Counted from the stretch's first letter, positions 8,632-17,427 are shown. The stretch is DNA of 64,000 bases from Paenibacillus fonticola DSM 21315 (GCF_000381905.1 NZ_KB907245.1:64951-128950), one strand, 5' to 3'. Program-made: numbers and translations. Notes: generated by a model not told the origin, from the sequence alone.

Positions 8632-9874
8632 CACGTCCGCGCATCCTCCCTAACCAAAAGAGCAATCCCATGAACACCCCAGCCGGAACTGCCAGGACTA
8701 TGCCCCAACCCCCGCGAAATAGGGAGACACCCAGGCCAGCGCTAATAAAAATGACGCCTGGCAGCATTAAAAGCCAATTGCCAAGCAGGGATGAACGAAG
8801 CTTCAGCTCTGGTTTTAATGGCAGTATGGCCATAAGCTCCCTTCCCATAAAAAATTTCCGGTACCCGTTCATCCAGTAATATAGCAGTCCAATCAGCAAT
8901 GTGAATACCACGGCATTCGCCGGGAACGGCGGAACAATCACCGACACAATGCCAAGAACCGTAAACTGGGTATACAACACAAGCTCTCTTCCGCGAAAAA
9001 ACGATTTCATAGTCGCCACGGCAACCTTGTCTTCGGGATGGCGGGATTGAAGCACCGGGTTGGAACGGCGGAATAGCCACGGCCGGGCTCTAACCTTTTC
9101 GGGGCGGCTCACGGCTCCGGATAGCACCATCCCCGTCAGCCTCGTCTTCTCAAATTCCTCCATCCGAATCTCCGCCTCAAATTTCCCTTTGATCCGCATT
9201 CTGATAAGGACCAGCCAGGCAGCTATAACCAAGAAGGCCAGGCTTAGAATTAAAGCTGCCAGCGAGTTCTGTCTCAACATGAACGCCCCGGTGATAAACA
9301 CGGCTCCCAATCCAGCCACAACTAGCAATCCGAGCAGCGCCCTTCTCCAACCCGCAGTTAAAATGCCTATAATATTGCTGCCTAGCATGGCAACCGCCTT
9401 AACAGCCGCCCCCATGAAAAATAAGAGCATAATTTCGATTCCATCAAGTGAATAAACGCGAAGCAGCACGGGCAAAAGAACAAGGACGGCCAGCCCCAAA
9501 ATCAGCCATTGTGTCAAAAGGCTTGTCAAAATACCCCGGTAGATGATGCCCCTCCTCCACTTCCTGCTTTGCCTTAGGAACATGACGTCTGCGGCCTCCT
9601 GATAAGTCATTAAACCGCCCCCGGTATAAATAACGATGAATAACAACACCGGGATAACCGCATACGGCAGTTGAACGAGCCATCCTGGCAGTTCCTCCTG
9701 CCACAAGCTATAGCTGCCCCGTCCAAAGATCAGCAGAGCCGGAATGACGATATAGAGCAGAACTGCCAAATCGACTACGGAACGAACGACGCCATACTGA
9801 TCGCGCAGATGATCTTTCCAGCGCCCCATGAAGTGGCTGTGGATTGAGATTCGGTGCCTATCTCTACCAGACAT
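8618..9874 (-). CDS. ecsB: ABC transporter permease, EcsB family
   Basis: Membrane subunit of the EcsAB exporter, a transporter tied in B. subtilis to secretion, competence and intramembrane proteolysis. About ten hydrophobic helices are seen, with a charged cytoplasmic loop (RMRIKGKFEAEIRMEEFEK) in the middle. I set the ATG at 9874 because GGGAGGGGGGAG stands four bases upstream; longer in-frame starts exist but would overlap the ecsA coding region by up to about 90 bp. The predicted protein has 418 residues, close to known EcsB. It follows ecsA directly, so the two are co-transcribed. Confidence 0.85.
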   Translation of the reverse strand: MSGRDRHRISIHSHFMGRWKDHLRDQYGVVRSVVDLAVLLYIVIPALLIFGRGSYSLWQEELPGWLVQLPYAVIPVLLFIVIYTGGGLMTYQEAADVMFLRQSRKWRRGIIYRGILTSLLTQWLILGLAVLVLLPVLLRVYSLDGIEIMLLFFMGAAVKAVAMLGSNIIGILTAGWRRALLGLLVVAGLGAVFITGAFMLRQNSLAALILSLAFLVIAAWLVLIRMRIKGKFEAEIRMEEFEKTRLTGMVLSGAVSRPEKVRARPWLFRRSNPVLQSRHPEDKVAVATMKSFFRGRELVLYTQFTVLGIVSVIVPPFPANAVVFTLLIGLLYYWMNGYRKFFMGRELMAILPLKPELKLRSSLLGNWLLMLPGVIFISAGLGVSLFRGGWGIVLAVPAGVFMGLLFWLGRMRGREKRE

Positions 9875-9896
9875 ATTGCTCCCCCCTCCCTGCATA

Positions 9897-10601
9897 TTAT
9901 TCAGCCAAGACATCAAAGCAATCAAATAACGAAGCCTTTGGGCGGCTGGCTGCAGAACGAATTTCATCGAGCGTTCCCCGGGCAGCAATCCTTCCCTGTG
10001 AGATCATGATAAAATCATCGCAGATCCGCTCCGCCGTATCGAGCACATGCGTCGACATGAGAATCCCTGCCCCTCGCTGCCGCTCTTCCTCCAGCAGCCC
10101 CAGAAAATCCTTCATCGCTCTCGGATCGAGACCGATGAACGGCTCGTCCACAATATAAATATTAGGACGGTTCAAAAAGCCGATCATCAGCATCATCTTT
10201 TGTCTCATTCCTTTGGAGAAGCCTCCCGGCAAATGATGCCGCACATCAGCCATCCTGAATTTCTGCAGCAGCCGCTCGCCTTCCGTCTCCAGGTCATCCT
10301 GCTTCAGCCCGTAAACGGCGGCAGCCAAGTCGAGATGCTCCCATAAGGTTAGATTTTCATAAAATACCGGGTGCTCCGGAATATATGCGTATTGACCGCT
10401 GCCAGACATGAACCGGACAGAGGCCTCCGCATAAGGAATTATCCCCAGTATCGTTTTTAGTATCGTGCTCTTGCCTGCCCCGTTCGCTCCGATTAATCCC
10501 GTCAGCTTACCGGGACAGACCGCCAGGGATATGTCATGAATTTTCGGATCCCCAAGCTCATAACCCGCTTCGTTGATATCGGCCTCAAGCAATGTCTCCA
10601 T
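9897..10601 (-). CDS. ecsA: ABC transporter ATP-binding protein EcsA
   Basis: ATPase of the EcsAB transporter, 234 residues. Walker A GANGAGKST is at residues 38-46. The signature is the variant FSKGM, usual in ABC-2/Ecs-type ATPases, and Walker B reads IYIVDEPFIGLD. The conserved GANGAGKSTILKTILG start of the domain matches EcsA closely. The ATG follows GGGATGGGG. The gene opens the ecsAB pair, and an ecsC gene is not present here. Confidence 0.88.
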   Translation of the reverse strand: METLLEADINEAGYELGDPKIHDISLAVCPGKLTGLIGANGAGKSTILKTILGIIPYAEASVRFMSGSGQYAYIPEHPVFYENLTLWEHLDLAAAVYGLKQDDLETEGERLLQKFRMADVRHHLPGGFSKGMRQKMMLMIGFLNRPNIYIVDEPFIGLDPRAMKDFLGLLEEERQRGAGILMSTHVLDTAERICDDFIMISQGRIAARGTLDEIRSAASRPKASLFDCFDVLAE

Positions 10602-10859
10602 TAAACCCCATCCCTTTCCGAATCTATTTATTTACAAATATATACGAACAAGGACACCTTGCGTCCCAAGTTTTGGACAAACGATGAACTTTTCAATTTT
10701 AATTCATGTTTTAAATATGAATACCGCAAATTGTGATAAATTATATTTTTAAAAAATCGGTAATCCCCTAACATCATAACTGTGGAGCAATAATTGTGTA
10801 CCAGAATGCACTGCAGGATTCTACTTGTATGGCCTCAACCAAATATAGATTAAGGCGGG

Positions 10860-11333
10860 ATGATGATGTTGAAGACCGAGGAACGCGGAACCGATTTATC
10901 ACTGCACTTATACCGGGTATTTGCCAAATCTTTCAAAAGTGTCAATGAGCATGCCGTTACGGGAAGCAAAATTCAAGGCTTCAACCCGACAGCCTTTGCT
11001 GTTATGGAAGTGCTCTACTACAAGGGGCCCCAGCCTATTCAGCAAATCGGGGCCAAGCTGCTGCTGCAAAGCGGCAATGTCACTTATGTCATCGACAAGC
11101 TGGAGGCGGCAGGCTTTCTGCAGCGTCAGCCTTGTCCAAGGGATCGGCGGGTCATTTTTGCTGAACTGACTCCGAAGGGCAAGGAGCTTATGAATAAGCT
11201 CTATCCGGAATTCTCCGAGAGAATTGACTATGCTCTCAGCGGGCTGGATAGTGAAGAGAAACAGCTGATGATTACTTTGTTAAAAAAAATGGGGCGTGAA
11301 GCTGAAAAGCTTGCACCGCTCGTCCGTAAATAA
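10860..11333 (+). CDS. MarR-family transcriptional regulator
   Basis: A 157-residue winged-helix dimeric repressor. The DNA-binding core runs from about residue 40 to 110, and the wing carries the family motif DRRVIFAELTPKGKEL. Three ATG codons stand in a row; AAGGCGGG before the first makes 10860 or 10863 the likely start. It is divergent from ecsAB and has its own terminator. Its closest relatives in my memory are OhrR/YkoM-like proteins, but I cannot assign a ligand. A nearby exporter gene (the MFS protein at 11979) is a possible target. Confidence 0.9.
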   Translation: MMMLKTEERGTDLSLHLYRVFAKSFKSVNEHAVTGSKIQGFNPTAFAVMEVLYYKGPQPIQQIGAKLLLQSGNVTYVIDKLEAAGFLQRQPCPRDRRVIFAELTPKGKELMNKLYPEFSERIDYALSGLDSEEKQLMITLLKKMGREAEKLAPLVRK

Positions 11334-11357
11334 CATGCATATGCAGTATTAGACGCT

Positions 11358-11406
11358 AAACAGGCTGCCCTTTCCCAAGTTGGGATGGAGCAGCCTGTTT
11401 TTTGTA
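11358..11406. terminator. Bidirectional terminator after the MarR gene
   Basis: AAACAGGCTGC (11358-11368) pairs with GCAGCCTGTTT (11390-11400) around a 21-base loop and is followed by TTTTTTG on the plus strand. It separates the MarR gene from the convergent small gene downstream. Confidence 0.85.
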
Positions 11407-11440
11407 AGTTTTTTTGTAATAGATGCATGGCAGCCGGAGC

Positions 11441-11785
11441 TTAAGTCGGATTTGTGATGCGGTGCAGCGCTTGAGCGCATTCATGAATATGCCGCACATA
11501 ATCCTCGGCAAGATTTTGCACTTGCTCTGAGCGTTCGTTGACGGTTTGCCCTTCCCGCTCCACATCGACCAGGTTAACCTGCACTTCCCGCCGATCCATA
11601 TAAGAACATTGGAAGTCAAATGAATAATCCTGGCGCCCCTCCACATCGATATGTACCCGCAGACTGTGGGGGTTAGCAAGATCAGCCCGGACTACGGCCG
11701 TGTCCCCCGGATTAAGATACTCCGGGAGCTCCGTTTGCCAAGCGTTCACCAGAGCATCCTGGCTCACATTCCATGTTTCATTCAT
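11441..11785 (-). CDS. Conserved hypothetical protein (about 114 aa)
   Basis: I do not recognise this soluble, acidic protein. It is predicted to be mostly beta-strands followed by a C-terminal helix (SEQVQNLAEDYVRHIHECAQALHRI). The ATG at 11785 has GGAAGGTG six bases before it; an upstream in-frame ATG adds 11 residues but lacks a ribosome site. No signal peptide or membrane segment is visible. It stands alone between two terminated regions. The good ribosome site and normal amino-acid composition argue that it is a real gene. Confidence 0.7.
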   Translation of the reverse strand: MNETWNVSQDALVNAWQTELPEYLNPGDTAVVRADLANPHSLRVHIDVEGRQDYSFDFQCSYMDRREVQVNLVDVEREGQTVNERSEQVQNLAEDYVRHIHECAQALHRITNPT

Positions 11786-11978
11786 TGTAACACCTTCCTT
11801 TTCTTTAAGGTGCGCCAATTGGTGTTACTTTTATACATTGTTGTTTTCCTCTAATTGTTATATGCCTTCAATTGCTATTTATCCTTAATCACCGCTTTTA
11901 TCCTTATATGCCATTTTTAAATTTAATCACCATTTACCCAAAATGTTCATTTTTTGCGACCTCTAATTACGGGTACTG

Positions 11979-13490
11979 CTAATTACTGATGCCGCTAGTC
12001 TTCCCTTCTTCTTCAGCTTCCGGAGCGCGATTCCGCAGACCTAGCACAGAAACAACTCCGATCACCGCCAGTACAGCCATCACGATAAACAGGGCATGCA
12101 GACTATTCTGCAGTACGTGCCTCAGCTCGTTCCACAGCTCTGTAGGCAGCAGGTGGACTTTCTCTGGAGAAAGCAAATTGTTAATGTCATCTTGCGATAC
12201 CTGCAGACCGGAGGTTGTTCCGGAAGCTGTCTGCGCGACAATCCGCAAATTTATTAAAGTGCCGAATACGGCAACGCCGATCGTCTGGCCAATCGATTTG
12301 GTAAATGTGTTCAGTGCGGTCGAGGCCCCGCGCAAGCTGAAGCCTACGGAGGATTGGGCGATGATCGTGAACACCGTGAAGGAGAGCCCGAAGCCCACCC
12401 CGTAGATGGCGTTTGAAAGCAGCATCATATACACTGGTGTCTCCTCCGTCACAAAGCCGATTCCTGCTGCGCCAATAGCAATGAACACCATGCCGATCAG
12501 GGATGTATAGCGGGATCCTTTACTAATAATCCAGCGCGCACCATAAACGGAGCCGAATAACCAGCCTATGGACATGGGCGCAAGGATAAGGCCGGACATC
12601 GTTGCATTTTTGCCAAGTACCCCTTGAATCCATAGCGGTAAATAAGAAGTAAGACCAATCAGCAATGCGCTTGCAAGCAAGCTGGCAACGTTCGAGTATG
12701 CGATATCCCTGATGCGGAACAGCTTGAGAGGCACGAGGGGCTCCTCAGCCCGATTCTCCACGATTAGGAACAGAATTAGCGAAATGACGGCAACGGCTAA
12801 AATACCTATTAGCCATGGGGATGTCCAGGCGAATTGCTGCCCGCCCGTAGCGAGCCCGAAGAGAAGTGCTGTTACACCTATTGTAAAAGTTATCGCGCCG
12901 CTAATATCAACCTTCACATTACGTTTTTCAATTTTTTCCTGCAGATACTTTATGATGAACCACAAAGACAACAAACCAAAGGGTACATTAAAACCAAAAA
13001 TCCAGCGCCAATTGAATGTATCTACGACATAGCCGCCAAGCAGCGGTCCTACGAGGGAGGATATGCCCCACACCGAGCTCATTAAAGCCTGAACCCTGGC
13101 CCGCTCCTCGATGGAATAAATATCGCCGATGATAGTAAAGGTAACCGGAATCAGCGCTCCGGCTCCGATCCCCTGCAGCGCACGGAACACAATAAGCTGT
13201 TCCATGCTCTGCGAGAGTCCGGATAGCAGTGATCCTGCTAAAAATAATAAAGACCCGATAATAAATACGGGCTTTCTACCGTACAAGTCGCTCATTTTTC
13301 CAAAAATCGGCGTAGAAACGGCCATAGTTAGCAAATATGCAGTAAATACCCAGCTGAGTAAAGCCACTCCGCCTAAATCTCCAACAATCCGCGGACCAGC
13401 CGGGCCGATCACCGTGCCTTCAATTGCGGCAAGGAAAGTGGACAGAAGCAAGCCAGCTAGAATGTAATTGCGTTTCAAATCTGTCTTCAA
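11979..13490 (-). CDS. MFS drug exporter, DHA2 (EmrB/QacA) family, 14 helices
   Basis: A proton-driven exporter of 503 residues with 14 predicted helices. Motif A appears as GKMSDLYGRKPVF after helix 2, and motif C-like GPLLGGYVVDTFNWRWIFGFNVP spans the helix 5-6 region, as in the DHA2 subfamily. The substrate cannot be read from sequence. The start is TTG with AAAGGAAG upstream. It is monocistronic. The MarR-type regulator 1 kb away is a plausible but unproven controller. Confidence 0.92.
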   Translation of the reverse strand: MKTDLKRNYILAGLLLSTFLAAIEGTVIGPAGPRIVGDLGGVALLSWVFTAYLLTMAVSTPIFGKMSDLYGRKPVFIIGSLLFLAGSLLSGLSQSMEQLIVFRALQGIGAGALIPVTFTIIGDIYSIEERARVQALMSSVWGISSLVGPLLGGYVVDTFNWRWIFGFNVPFGLLSLWFIIKYLQEKIEKRNVKVDISGAITFTIGVTALLFGLATGGQQFAWTSPWLIGILAVAVISLILFLIVENRAEEPLVPLKLFRIRDIAYSNVASLLASALLIGLTSYLPLWIQGVLGKNATMSGLILAPMSIGWLFGSVYGARWIISKGSRYTSLIGMVFIAIGAAGIGFVTEETPVYMMLLSNAIYGVGFGLSFTVFTIIAQSSVGFSLRGASTALNTFTKSIGQTIGVAVFGTLINLRIVAQTASGTTSGLQVSQDDINNLLSPEKVHLLPTELWNELRHVLQNSLHALFIVMAVLAVIGVVSVLGLRNRAPEAEEEGKTSGISN

Positions 13491-13611
13491 GAAGATGACT
13501 TCCTTTCGTATAACTTACTCGCACGCGTTCTTGACCCATGGGAAGTTTCCTAGAACATGCTTTCTTATTCTATGAAAATGAACGCCTGTAAGCTAATAGT
13601 ATAAGGGAAGC

Positions 13612-13648
13612 CACTATAAAAAGGAAGCAGACTACATATGCAGTCTGC
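13612..13648 (-). terminator. Terminator at the end of ykoD
   Basis: On the minus strand GCAGACT (as read from 13648-13642) pairs with AGTCTGC (13633-13627), followed by TTCCTTTTTATAG. The 5' arm lies within the last codons of ykoD. Confidence 0.65.
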
Positions 13649-15395
13649 CCTGTTTCATCGTCCAAACCGATAAATCCTCACCTATAAAGCATTCAGGCTC
13701 ATGGGTAACAATTATGACCGCAGCGCCATCCGCAACCGCGCGCCTACACAAAGCCGCAAGAGCATTAGCTCCCTTATAATCAGCTCCCGCTGTAGGTTCG
13801 TCAAGAATGTAGAGCTTTTTCGGCAGCATCATCGCTGCAGCCGCACTAAGCAGCCGCTTCTCTCCACCGCTAAGCAGGTAAGGCGAATCCTGCTCCCGCC
13901 CATCCAGCCCGATGCATTGCAGCATCTCTTGCGCCCGCCTGTCGATATGCTCTGGCACCGGCTTCCCCGGGGCCAAACGCAGCGTAAAGCGCGAGCCGTA
14001 CAGCAGTTCCTCGATTACAGTAGCGGCGACGAATTGATGCTCCGGCTGCTGGAAGACATACCCAATATCTTCTGCAAGGTCATACAGCTTCATGGTGGCG
14101 GCATCCTTTCCCCGCCACCATATTGTGCCGTGCGGAGGAGACAGCAGCCCCATCAGCAAACGTGATAACGTCGTCTTGCCAGAGCCGTTCTCACCACAGA
14201 GCAGCCGCCACTCGCCTGCTGCCAAAGTTGCATTCACATCACTCAAAATGGTGGGGCCAGTCTTGCTGTAGGCGAAGGTCAGTCCGGAAATTTGTAATAG
14301 CGGCTGGGCCGCTGATGCCTTTGCATCCTGATGAGATGCCGATGCTTTGGCATCCTGCCGGGCTGCCGGAGGACCTGCGTTTGCAGTCATTGCGGCCCCG
14401 GCAGCTCCGCTTGCCATGCAGGTGCCCTCGTGCGGTGCGGCGGGGGCACTCGCCTGCGGCAATGCGCGGGCGTCCGCTGCCGGTGCGGCGTAGGCACCCG
14501 CCTGCGGCAATGCGCAGGCGTCCGCTTGCAGTGCGGCGTAGGCACTCGCCTGCGGCAATGCGCGGGCGTTCGCTGCCGGTGCGGCGGGGCCCCCCACCTG
14601 CTGCAATGCGCAGGCGTTCGCTTGCAGCGAGGTGTCCTGCGGCTCCACCACAGCCGGGAGAACGCCCAGCTCGATCAGCCGCGCGCGCTTGGCGCCGGTG
14701 AGTTCAGCCGCGGGGCCGTCCATGGCCACCTTGCCGCCGTCCATCACGATGAGCCGCGGGGCCGCCGACGCCAGCATATCCAGCCGGCCGGACACCGTAA
14801 TAAGCGTCCGCCCCTCGCTATGCAGCTGGCGCAGCAGCGCAAGGAACCGCCGCCGGGACCTTGCGTCCAGACTGGCCACCGGCTCGTCGAACACCAGCAC
14901 CGGCGGCTCCAGCGCCAGCACTGCCGCGATTGCCGTTCGCTGCCGCTGGCCGCCTGACAGCGTATGGACGCTGTCAAACCGCCGCTCAGCGAGATCAACC
15001 GCGGCAAGAGCATCCGTTACCCGCCGCTCGATCGCGGGCACGTCAATTCGCAAGTTCTCGGGGCCGAAGGCTGCCTCGTCCTCAACCCGCCCCTGAACCA
15101 GCTGGGCATCAGGGTCCTGAAACACGATGCCGATACGCCGAACGACTTCCGCGATATCGGACTCAGCCGGATCGTACCCGTCCACAAGCACGGCTCCTTG
15201 GCGTTCACCGCCGCCAGAGCGGGGCAAGTAGCCGTTAAGGAGCTGGACCAATGTAGACTTGCCGCTTCCGCTGGAGCCTGTAATTGCAAGCCATTCACCA
15301 GATTGCACAGTGATCGATACATCCTCAACTGCCGCAGCGTCCTCCGGCTCGTACCTATACGTGACATTTTGCAGTTCAATAGCCGGTCCTTTCAT
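13632..15395 (-). CDS. ykoD: ECF transporter duplicated ATPase, YkoD-like
   Basis: Two ABC ATPase domains fused in one 587-residue chain, the energy module of an energy-coupling-factor vitamin transporter. Domain 1 (about 1-235) has GSSGSGKS at 40-47 and LSGGQRQR near 145; domain 2 (about 365-587) has GENGSGKT near 400 and LSGGEKR near 500. Fused twin ATPases next to a YkoE protein are typical of the thiamine/hydroxymethylpyrimidine transporter YkoEDC. Residues 235-365 are an unusually long Ala/Gln/Pro-rich linker made from 16-residue repeats and are far more GC-rich than the flanks. It starts 7 bp after ykoE ends. Confidence 0.9.
   Translation of the reverse strand: MKGPAIELQNVTYRYEPEDAAAVEDVSITVQSGEWLAITGSSGSGKSTLVQLLNGYLPRSGGGERQGAVLVDGYDPAESDIAEVVRRIGIVFQDPDAQLVQGRVEDEAAFGPENLRIDVPAIERRVTDALAAVDLAERRFDSVHTLSGGQRQRTAIAAVLALEPPVLVFDEPVASLDARSRRRFLALLRQLHSEGRTLITVSGRLDMLASAAPRLIVMDGGKVAMDGPAAELTGAKRARLIELGVLPAVVEPQDTSLQANACALQQVGGPAAPAANARALPQASAYAALQADACALPQAGAYAAPAADARALPQASAPAAPHEGTCMASGAAGAAMTANAGPPAARQDAKASASHQDAKASAAQPLLQISGLTFAYSKTGPTILSDVNATLAAGEWRLLCGENGSGKTTLSRLLMGLLSPPHGTIWWRGKDAATMKLYDLAEDIGYVFQQPEHQFVAATVIEELLYGSRFTLRLAPGKPVPEHIDRRAQEMLQCIGLDGREQDSPYLLSGGEKRLLSAAAAMMLPKKLYILDEPTAGADYKGANALAALCRRAVADGAAVIIVTHEPECFIGEDLSVWTMKQGRLHM
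14451..14642 (+). repeat. Four 48-bp in-frame tandem repeats in the ykoD linker
   Basis: Three nearly identical 48-bp units (starts 14451, 14499, 14547) and one diverged unit (from 14595) begin with CGCCTGCGGCAATGCGC. On the coding strand each encodes 16 residues around ALPQA and AYAA. The copies hardly differ, which suggests recent duplication. Confidence 0.9.
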
Positions 15396-15402
15396 TCAGC
15401 CA

Positions 15403-15993
15403 TCAGCTCCTGGCGCTGACGGCGAAGCGGCGAAGCAAACCGCTGCGCGCCAGGCCGTCGCCCAGCAGCTTCGTCAACAAGCCGCATAATACGACGCCGC
15501 TGATCGTGCGTACGACGAGGGCGATAAGCAAAATATCCATTCCCCACACCGTATAGCCAAACATTTGAGCCGCCACAAAAAACCAAATAGGCACCATCGC
15601 TCCACCCGCGAGAAGCAGCACGGACCATCCCCAATTCCGGTATTTGAATATAGCAAAAATAATTTCAGCGATAACCATATAGCATGCTGCAGCGGCAAAA
15701 CATGCCGGAAGGCCGTATGCCGTTCCCATAAAGGATTGGACAACCGCACCGATGCTGTATGTAATGACCGCTGTCCCCGGCTTGCGAATAATATAATAAG
15801 CAAGCAGTCCGTAAACCATATAGAGACCGGTAATTGTCGAGGTGGCAATCGGCCCCCCGACACTGTTCAGCGCCTGATTGACGGGGGACATATATACCGT
15901 CATCACAGCATTTGCGGCAGCAAGCATCGCCATCAGCACGATATCCATCGTCGTGAAAGCAGCAAATGCCTTTCTCTTTGTATTGTTTTTCAT
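15403..15993 (-). CDS. ykoE: ECF transporter substrate-binding subunit, YkoE family
   Basis: A 196-residue membrane protein with about five or six helices. It carries the YkoE-type segment YYIIRKPGTAVITYSIGAVV, and the C-terminal VVRTISGVVLCGLL region also matches. Characterised YkoE binds thiamine or its pyrimidine moiety. The ATG at 15993 has AGGAAG upstream; a TTG one codon earlier is possible. Unlike typical ykoE genes it has no TPP riboswitch. Its promoter is instead overlaid by a BirA-like operator, so the substrate here may differ (biotin or a precursor). Family assignment is firm, substrate is open. Confidence 0.85.
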   Translation of the reverse strand: MKNNTKRKAFAAFTTMDIVLMAMLAAANAVMTVYMSPVNQALNSVGGPIATSTITGLYMVYGLLAYYIIRKPGTAVITYSIGAVVQSFMGTAYGLPACFAAAACYMVIAEIIFAIFKYRNWGWSVLLLAGGAMVPIWFFVAAQMFGYTVWGMDILLIALVVRTISGVVLCGLLTKLLGDGLARSGLLRRFAVSARS

Positions 15994-16020
15994 CAATGTA
16001 ATCTTCCTCTCACTCGCATA

Positions 16021-16053
16021 TTGTTAACCACTTAGATTAATTTAGGTTAACAA
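16021..16053. promoter_or_regulatory. BirA-like operator over the ykoE promoter
   Basis: TTGTTAACC (16021-16029) and GGTTAACAA (16045-16053) form a perfect 9-bp inverted repeat with a 15-base spacer. This has the sequence and spacing class of the biotin repressor (BirA) operator of Gram-positive bacteria. It covers the -10 box of the ykoE promoter and ends 28 bases before the ykoE ATG, so binding should block transcription. Confidence 0.75.
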
Positions 16054-16067
16054 TTAAAATACGTCAA
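16039..16067 (-). promoter_or_regulatory. SigA-type promoter of ykoE-ykoD
   Basis: On the minus strand TTGACG (16062-16067) and TAAATT (16039-16044) are 17 bases apart. The -10 box lies entirely inside the spacer of the BirA-like inverted repeat. Confidence 0.6.
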
Positions 16068-16099
16068 GACTTTTTTGCAAAAACCAGTTGATAATACTC

Positions 16100-16858
16100 T
16101 TACAAGAGCAGCAAAATTACGAGAACCATGACGCTGAAGCCGGAAATCGCATATCCGCCTGGATGAATCCGTACTTCACGAAGATACGTGCGCTCCGGGT
16201 ATGCCCCGAACCCCTTTGAATCCATCGCTCCGGCCGTTTGCTGAACGCGCCGGATCGCCCCGGCAAAGATCGCAAACATTTGGCCGCGCCACATCTGAAT
16301 CCGCTCGGCCATACCTCGCGGAGCTCGTCCAGCCCGAATTTTCCGGGCAGCTCCGGAAACTTTTGCTTCTGCCTCCAGCAGCGGCAGAAACGTCAGCGCG
16401 ATAGACACCCCAAATAAAAAGCGATAAGGCAATTTCAGCCGCTGCGCCATAATGACTACGAAGTCCTTAGCATCTGTAGATTCGATATAAATGAGTGAGG
16501 AAAGAAACAATACGACCATGCGCAGCGCAACCCCCGCTCCATGGATCAGCCCCCCCGCCGTTACAGTAAGCGGCCCAAGAGACAAATAGGACTCGCCAGC
16601 GGCGGCGGATAAAGCGGTGAGCACAAACAACGGCAATGCAAAGCCGGTAATAAACAGCGTTCGTTTGTACAGCCGCCCCCCGCTCATCCCAGCTCCCCAT
16701 CTTGCCGCAGTCATGACCAACAGCAGCATTATCGCCAGGTGAAGCGGATTATCCGATTCCATCGCCAATATCGCTAGACAGAGCAGCACAATAAGCTTGC
16801 TGAGAGGGTCTAGCCGTTCCAGCGGAAATCGTCTATCTTGCCGTGCCTGAGTTACCAT
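16100..16858 (-). CDS. ykoC: ECF transporter transmembrane (T) component, YkoC/CbiQ family
   Basis: The scaffold subunit that couples the ATPases to the substrate subunit in ECF transporters. It is 252 residues with about five helices. The coupling-helix signatures are present: AARKIRAGRAPRG near residues 170-182 and AMDSKGFGAYPERTYLRE near 208-225. The ATG follows GGGGGGAAGG and overlaps the end of the upstream acetyltransferase gene by 7 bp. It lies upstream of the BirA-like operator, so it belongs to a different primary transcript from ykoE-ykoD, unless read-through occurs. Confidence 0.88.
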   Translation of the reverse strand: MVTQARQDRRFPLERLDPLSKLIVLLCLAILAMESDNPLHLAIMLLLVMTAARWGAGMSGGRLYKRTLFITGFALPLFVLTALSAAAGESYLSLGPLTVTAGGLIHGAGVALRMVVLFLSSLIYIESTDAKDFVVIMAQRLKLPYRFLFGVSIALTFLPLLEAEAKVSGAARKIRAGRAPRGMAERIQMWRGQMFAIFAGAIRRVQQTAGAMDSKGFGAYPERTYLREVRIHPGGYAISGFSVMVLVILLLL

Positions 16859-17427
16859 GCCTTCCCCCCTGAGTAATATTCTTGTCTTAACAGCGAAAAC
16901 ATCAGCAAATCGACAAATCCGTCCTCCGTCTTCTGATACTGGCGAAGCAGCCCTTCCTCTGTGAAATCAAACGCTTGTAAAAGTCCCTTGGAAGCCTTGT
17001 TGTCAGGATGAACGAGCGCCTCAATCCGATTTAAGCCGATCGTCTGATAGCCGTAGGACAGCACGATGCGCAGCGCTTCCGACATATATCCGCAACCCCA
17101 ATATTCCTGGCCCAGATCGTACCCAATTTCCCCGCGGTAAGCCCCCGACAGCTCCCAGACATTGAAACCGCAGCTGCCGATCAATCGCCCTTCTTCTTTA
17201 AGCTCGATTCCCCAGCGGAGCGCGTCTTCACTTTCCGAAAGACCATTAAGCAAATGGATCATTTCCAGCGTATCCTCCACCGAGGCAAACGGCGGAATGT
17301 TCATATACCTGACCACTTCCGGATCGCTCCAAAATTGAAACATCCGCTCTGCGTCCGAAGACTCCATTTTCCTTAGCCGAAGTCTCTCGCTTTCGATCAC
17401 CGGTATGTATCCCCCGCATCTGTACAC
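16852..17427 (-). CDS. GNAT acetyltransferase, RimJ/RimL type
   Basis: A 191-residue acetyl-CoA-dependent N-acetyltransferase. The N-terminal ERLRLRKMESSDAERMFQFW and the acetyl-CoA-binding loop QEYWGCGYMSEAL are typical of the RimJ/RimL subgroup that acts on protein N-termini or small amines. The start is GTG with AGGAGGG upstream. Its last bases overlap ykoC, so the two genes are co-transcribed, although no functional tie to a vitamin transporter is known. The substrate cannot be assigned. Confidence 0.85.
   Translation of the reverse strand: MYRCGGYIPVIESERLRLRKMESSDAERMFQFWSDPEVVRYMNIPPFASVEDTLEMIHLLNGLSESEDALRWGIELKEEGRLIGSCGFNVWELSGAYRGEIGYDLGQEYWGCGYMSEALRIVLSYGYQTIGLNRIEALVHPDNKASKGLLQAFDFTEEGLLRQYQKTEDGFVDLLMFSLLRQEYYSGGKAW

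Noticed and set aside
14123-14957. Plus-strand Arg/Cys-rich frames opposite ykoD
   Set aside because: They come from the GC-rich 48-bp repeats; the ykoD frame has both ATPase motif sets.
15403-15993. BioY as identity of the S subunit behind the BirA-like site
   Set aside because: The sequence lacks the BioY pattern and matches YkoE (RKPGTA segment), so only the regulation, not the family, points to biotin.
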